Source: Saprospiraceae bacterium
Lineage (GTDB): Bacteria; Bacteroidota; Bacteroidia; Bacteroidales; JAIPBB01
Length of the DNA stretch: 8,842 nucleotides
Assembly: GCA_021739805.1 (NCBI GenBank)
Contig: JAIPBB010000226.1
Coordinates: 1-8,842, forward strand
Reading direction: 5' to 3'
In this document: piece by piece, positions 5,730 to 8,842 of the stretch
Layout: every line of letters begins with the position of its first letter
Numbering within the stretch: the stretch's first letter is position 1
Position numbers and translations under genes: made by a program
Notes under the pieces: generated by a model
Database searches by the model: none
What the model saw: the letters and a program-made list of their open reading frames with translations, nothing else
Told to the model about the DNA's origin: nothing

Positions 5730-6392
5730 CTAAATATTCAAATACTTCATCAATGAATCATATCTTTCGCGGAGATCCTCTGTGTCTTCTTTTTCCGAAA
5801 AAGATGCTTTTATATTATAACTATATCTATTAAAAGTTTGTAAAATCGGAGAAATATCAATTTTATTTATTTTTATAACTACATCCATTTTTGTTGAATT
5901 ATCATGAGTGGAAACATAAAGGCTTAACACTTTTGCATTATTTGATTCAATAATCTGGGAAATTTCTGATAAAGAATAATCGTTTTGGCTGACCTCTAAA
6001 ACAATAATTCCACCGGGACTTTCAGCAGCAGATATTTTTGATATTCCTTCAATAATTTTTCTTAAAGTAATAGATCCTAAATATTTTTTCTGACTGTCGA
6101 GAACAGGAATCAAGGATAATTCTCGTACAGACACAACTTTTACTATTTCCAAAATATGCTGATGATCATATACAAAAGGACATGATAATGATAAAGTATG
6201 ATTTCCAACAGCTTCACTAATATCATTCATATTATAAATATCAATATCGGAGATTAATCCAAGAAAATCCACATTATTAACAATTGGCAAATGCGAGACT
6301 TTATAATCATCCATCCAACTTAAAGCGGTTATCCCCGTATCAGAGGTTTTTAAAGGAATAATTGTTTCTGTAATTAAATGTTTAGCTAACAT
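5730..6392 (-). CDS. CBS-pair protein with C-terminal ACT-like domain
   Basis: The protein has 220 residues and is cytoplasmic. Two CBS repeats are seen. The first is about residues 1-60 (TDTGITALSWMDDY-type region with VSHLPIVNNVDFLGLISDIDIYN). The second is about 65-122 (HILEIVKVVSVRELSLIPVLDSQKKYLGSITLRKIIEGI). Residues about 128-197 (GGIIVLEVSQNDYSLSEISQIIESNNAKVLSLYVS, then MDVVIKINKIDISPILQTFNRY) have the alternating pattern of an ACT domain. CBS pairs usually bind adenine nucleotides and ACT domains usually bind amino acids; the ligand here is unknown. In Bacteroidota this kind of protein often stands next to nadK, which invites the guess that it senses a nicotinamide or adenine nucleotide; that is inference. 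Here an Omp85-like gene and the accessory segment separate the two. The ATG start falls right at the first CBS strand and has no visible ribosome-binding site. Confidence 0.8.
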   Translation of the reverse strand: MLAKHLITETIIPLKTSDTGITALSWMDDYKVSHLPIVNNVDFLGLISDIDIYNMNDISEAVGNHTLSLSCPFVYDHQHILEIVKVVSVRELSLIPVLDSQKKYLGSITLRKIIEGISKISAAESPGGIIVLEVSQNDYSLSEISQIIESNNAKVLSLYVSTHDNSTKMDVVIKINKIDISPILQTFNRYSYNIKASFSEKEDTEDLRERYDSLMKYLNI

Positions 6393-6404
6393 ATTTATAA
6401 AATG

Positions 6405-6431
6405 GTTTTATTGTTTCATTGTTTTATTGTT
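6405..6431. repeat. Short direct repeat upstream of the CBS gene
   Basis: GTTTTATTGTTT at 6405-6416 recurs as GTTTTATTGTTG at 6421-6432, so the unit is 16 bases with one change at its end. It lies within 40 bases of the CBS start. In such AT-rich DNA it may be simple sequence without function. Confidence 0.4.
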
Positions 6432-6460
6432 GAAAAATTAAAAACAATTGCAATAAATTA

Positions 6461-7396
6461 TTATTTATCCCAATCAACAATTTCAAAATAATTATCATCC
6501 AAAATGCTAAGATAATTCAAATATCTCGATTTGCTGATTTTTCCTTCTTCAACAGCTAATTTAACAGCACAATCAGGTTCATGAACATGAGTACAGTTAT
6601 TAAATTTACATTCATGCATTTTTTCACGCATTTCAGGAAATCTTTCAGCAACTTCACTTTTTTCAAAATCGAGCAAACCAAACTCTTTTATCCCTGGAGT
6701 ATCAATAATAAAGCCACCAAAGCTAAGTTTGTGCATTTCGGCATTAGCAGTTGTATGTTTTCCTTTGTTATGAATGTGGGAAATCTCTCCTGTTTTAATA
6801 TCTAAACCCGGTTCTATTGCATTTATCAAGGCAGATTTTCCAACACCTGAATGACCTGAAACCAGACTTTTTTTATCTTTCAACAAATTTATTAACTGCA
6901 ATAGATTTGTCCTTTTCAATGCCGAAACAGAATAACAAGGATATCCAATCGATGAATAAATATCAACAATTTTGTTATGATATTTTTCTAAATCATCATT
7001 AAAAAGATCTATTTTATTAACAATTATAATAGCAGGAATATGATAAGCTTCGGCGGTAACCAGAAAACGGTCGATAAATCCTGTTGAAGTTCTCGGTTGT
7101 GAATGAGTTATAATTAAAACCGCCTGATCGATATTTGAAGCAATAATATGCGAAAGTTTTGAAAGGTTTGTCGAACGCCGGATAATATAATTTTTTCGTT
7201 CAAAAATCCGAATTATCATACCTGTGTTTTCATCACGAACATGAATAAATTCAACTCTGTCGCCAACTGCAACGGGATTTGTAGTTTTAATACCCTTAAT
7301 ACGAAATTGCCCTTTTAATTTACAATTAATCTTACTACCGTTATTTTCCATAACAGTGTACCAACTTCCTGTAGATTTTATTACAATTCCTTCCAA
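6461..7396 (-). CDS. rsgA: Small ribosomal subunit biogenesis GTPase RsgA (TTG start)
   Basis: The protein has 311 residues and the full family layout. Residues 1-70 are the OB-fold (GIVIKSTGSWYTV, then VAVGDRVEF). The GTPase domain is circularly permuted: NKID at 127-130 (G4), SA at 158-159 (G5), GHSGVGKS at 181-188 (P loop), KHTT at 213-216 (G2) and DTPG at 232-235 (G3). A C-terminal zinc knuckle follows: C263, C268, H270, C276. RsgA acts late in 30S subunit maturation on the ribosome. The frame begins with TTG at 7396-7394. An in-frame TAA lies two codons further upstream, so no longer ATG start is possible. The next ATG (codon 16) would cut into the OB-fold, so TTG is preferred. No good ribosome-binding site is seen, which is normal for this group. 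It lies 68 bases upstream of the CBS gene on the same strand. Confidence 0.95.
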   Translation of the reverse strand: MEGIVIKSTGSWYTVMENNGSKINCKLKGQFRIKGIKTTNPVAVGDRVEFIHVRDENTGMIIRIFERKNYIIRRSTNLSKLSHIIASNIDQAVLIITHSQPRTSTGFIDRFLVTAEAYHIPAIIIVNKIDLFNDDLEKYHNKIVDIYSSIGYPCYSVSALKRTNLLQLINLLKDKKSLVSGHSGVGKSALINAIEPGLDIKTGEISHIHNKGKHTTANAEMHKLSFGGFIIDTPGIKEFGLLDFEKSEVAERFPEMREKMHECKFNNCTHVHEPDCAVKLAVEEGKISKSRYLNYLSILDDNYFEIVDWDK

Positions 7397-7463
7397 AATT
7401 TATTGTTTTTTTTAAAAACATCAACCGACTTCTTTATATATGTTAATAAAAAAGTTAATTAAA

Positions 7464-7496
7464 TTTGTGTAAAACTACAAACTTATATTATATTTG
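7464..7496 (+). promoter_or_regulatory. Predicted Bacteroidota promoter for the PrsW-like gene
   Basis: TTTG at 7464-7467, a 21-base spacer and TATATTTG at 7489-7496 fit the TTTG...TAnnTTTG form. Transcription would begin about 15-20 bases before the ATG at 7520. The position between divergent genes, with no other gene to drive on the plus strand, makes it plausible. Confidence 0.5.
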
Positions 7497-7519
7497 ATCT
7501 AAAATTAAAAATAATTACT

Positions 7520-8206
7520 ATGAATGGAATCGAAATTTTATCATTGTTTATCTCTCCTGTAATCTTTTTATTAATGTTTTTTTATTTAAAAGTCAGGCTC
7601 AGAGTTAAATCATTTAAGTTGCTTTTACAAGCAATTTTATTTGGATTGCTAAGTGTTGCTTTGTTATATGTCGCACATTTGTTAAGCCATTTAATGGGTC
7701 TTGATGAATTAAAAAATATTAAACGGACAGCATTTTACACCCTCGTAATTATTGGGTTTTCATCAGAACTCGCTAAGTTTTTGGTATTAAGATATTGTTT
7801 TTTACCTCAACAAGGATTTAGAGGTCCACTCGAAGGAATTATTTATTCAGTAATTATTTCTCTTGGTTTTGCAACAGGAGCAATTTTCCTTTTTGGTTTT
7901 AATATTATCGGTTCACATATCGATACACTTTATCTTTTCTTATATCCATTTTTCAGTATCCTTTCGGGAATTATTATGGGATTTTTTGTTGGGCTTGGTA
8001 AATCCAGAAAAAACCGTTTTGTTGATTCCATGACAGGTCTCGGTGCAGCAGTATTTTTTCAGGGATTGTTTAATTTTTGTTTTTGTACTAACGATAAAAG
8101 ATTATTAATTATTTTTTGCATTGGTACTGCAATAATTGCTTTATTACTTGCAATTAAAGGTGTTAACACAAAAGTTAATGGGGAAGAAATACAGGATGAT
8201 TTGTAG
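7520..8206 (+). CDS. PrsW-like integral membrane protein, active-site residues mostly substituted
   Basis: The protein has 228 residues with about seven hydrophobic segments, among them residues 5-24, 36-58, 70-90, 105-130, 136-160, 172-188 and 194-213. This is a polytopic inner-membrane protein. The pattern resembles PrsW, a family of intramembrane metalloproteases: SSELAKFLVLRYCFLP (81-96) aligns with the EExxK motif, GPLEGIIYSVIISLGFATG (102-120) with the ExxxY region, PFFSILSGIIMGFFVGLGK (143-161) with the third motif and FFQGLFNF (179-186) with the fourth. From memory, active members have Glu-Glu in motif 1 and His in motifs 3 and 4. Here those positions read S82-E83, S146 and Q181. Only E83, K86, E105 and N185 remain, so proteolysis is doubtful and a non-catalytic role is possible. 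It is the only plus-strand gene and ends 26 bases from the convergent dprA. The family call rests on my recall of the motifs. Confidence 0.6.
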   Translation: MNGIEILSLFISPVIFLLMFFYLKVRLRVKSFKLLLQAILFGLLSVALLYVAHLLSHLMGLDELKNIKRTAFYTLVIIGFSSELAKFLVLRYCFLPQQGFRGPLEGIIYSVIISLGFATGAIFLFGFNIIGSHIDTLYLFLYPFFSILSGIIMGFFVGLGKSRKNRFVDSMTGLGAAVFFQGLFNFCFCTNDKRLLIIFCIGTAIIALLLAIKGVNTKVNGEEIQDDL

Positions 8207-8232
8207 ATTATAAGATTGGGATTTTGTTTTCA

Positions 8233-8842
8233 TCATAACAATTTATAAACCTTTCCGGGAAGGACTTTTACAACACCTTCGAATTCGAGGTTAAGTAGTG
8301 AAGCTGCTACTTTACTCATATTTAATTTCGATTGCAGATATAATTTATCGAAAGCTGTTTCGCCATCATTTTTTAATATTTCGACAATAATTTTTTCTTC
8401 AGTAGATAAATCGACAAATAATTTATGCTGTTTTGGAATATTAGATTTATTATCATTTTCTTCCCACCTCATAATATATTTTAAATCTTTCGCCGACTGA
8501 ATTAATGCCGCCCGATTAGTTTTAATAAAATTATTTGTTCCTTCCGAGTACTTATCTCCTATCCTTCCTGGAAAGGCAAAAACATCACGATTATAAGAAT
8601 TTGCAATGTCTGCAGTTATTAAAGCACCACCTTTTGCAGCTGATTCAATTACAATTACGGCATCAGAAATTCCTGCAACTATTCTGTTCCTTTTCGGGAA
8701 ATTTTCCCTGTCAGGATTTGTATTGGAAGTAAATTCGCTTAACAAACCACCATTATTTAACATTTTTCCGGCAAGAGGTTTATTAAGATGGGGATAAATT
8801 CTGTCCAAACCATGAGCAAGAATTCCAAGAGTTTTTAAATTG
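8233..8842 (-). CDS. dprA: DNA-processing protein DprA, C-terminal part, cut by the window edge
   Basis: 202 residues are visible. They begin inside the Rossmann-like DNA-binding domain: KTLGILAHGLDRIYP (3-17), NGGLLSEF, FPKRNRIVAGISDAVIVIES (48-67), AAKGGALITADIANSYNRDVFAFPGRIGDKYSEGTN (69-103) and ALIQSA (111-116). Residues about 141-202 (LFVDLSTEEKIIVEILKNDGE, NMSKVAASLLNLEFEGVVKVLPGKVYKLL) form the C-terminal winged-helix domain typical of longer DprA proteins. DprA binds incoming single-stranded DNA in the cytoplasm and loads RecA during natural transformation; it is also found in non-competent bacteria. The frame is open to the window edge, so the start lies outside. It converges on the PrsW-like gene with a 26-base gap in which I see no clear terminator. 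Confidence 0.93.
   Translation of the reverse strand, partial: NLKTLGILAHGLDRIYPHLNKPLAGKMLNNGGLLSEFTSNTNPDRENFPKRNRIVAGISDAVIVIESAAKGGALITADIANSYNRDVFAFPGRIGDKYSEGTNNFIKTNRAALIQSAKDLKYIMRWEENDNKSNIPKQHKLFVDLSTEEKIIVEILKNDGETAFDKLYLQSKLNMSKVAASLLNLEFEGVVKVLPGKVYKLL

Noticed and set aside
5543..5833. A 96-residue plus-strand frame across the octamer array
   Set aside because: It is low-complexity repeat translation that runs into the antisense of the CBS gene, with no sign of a real protein.

Overview
The window looks like a piece of a Bacteroidota chromosome. It is AT-rich, at roughly 30% G+C by eye. Start codons mostly lack Shine-Dalgarno sequences, and two upstream regions match the Bacteroidota TTG...TAnnTTTG promoter form. 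The gene content also fits: a DUF6089 outer-membrane protein, a CBS/ACT protein, NAD kinase and undecaprenyl-diphosphate synthase stand close together in one orientation, an order I associate with this phylum. I see no rRNA, tRNA, CRISPR array or complete insertion sequence.

Layout from left to right. The first 68 bases (minus strand) are the start of isoprenyl transferase uppS, cut by the window edge. Upstream of it in the same direction lie the DUF6089 outer-membrane protein (161-955) and NAD kinase (best start at 1906). Next comes an accessory-looking segment, about 1961-4078. It holds a hairpin, a 20-unit degenerate heptamer array (2035-2174), a decayed BRO/prophage-antirepressor-like gene with an internal deletion (2286-2716), a short G+C-richer stretch with a 56-codon open frame (2724-2894), and an intact gene for a nuclease-like DUF5655 protein (2899-3810). 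The housekeeping-like series then resumes: a short Omp85/BamA-like outer-membrane protein (4079-5542), a perfect-phase 12-unit octamer array (5623-5718), the CBS/ACT protein (5730-6392) and the ribosome-assembly GTPase RsgA (6461-7396, TTG start). The only convincing plus-strand gene (7520-8206) encodes a PrsW-like membrane protein that appears to have lost most of its metal ligands. The right edge carries the C-terminal two thirds or so of dprA (8233-8842, minus strand).

Working together: nadK, DUF6089, uppS and the Omp85-like gene form a cell-envelope and cofactor neighbourhood, with RsgA in ribosome assembly and DprA in handling incoming DNA. The segment between nadK and the Omp85-like gene behaves like an insertion or decay hot spot. 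I do not see a clearly new multi-gene system. The best leads are the accessory segment (nuclease-like cargo, unexplained G+C-richer element, wrecked BRO gene), the two short tandem arrays upstream of genes, and the PrsW-like protein with substituted active-site positions.
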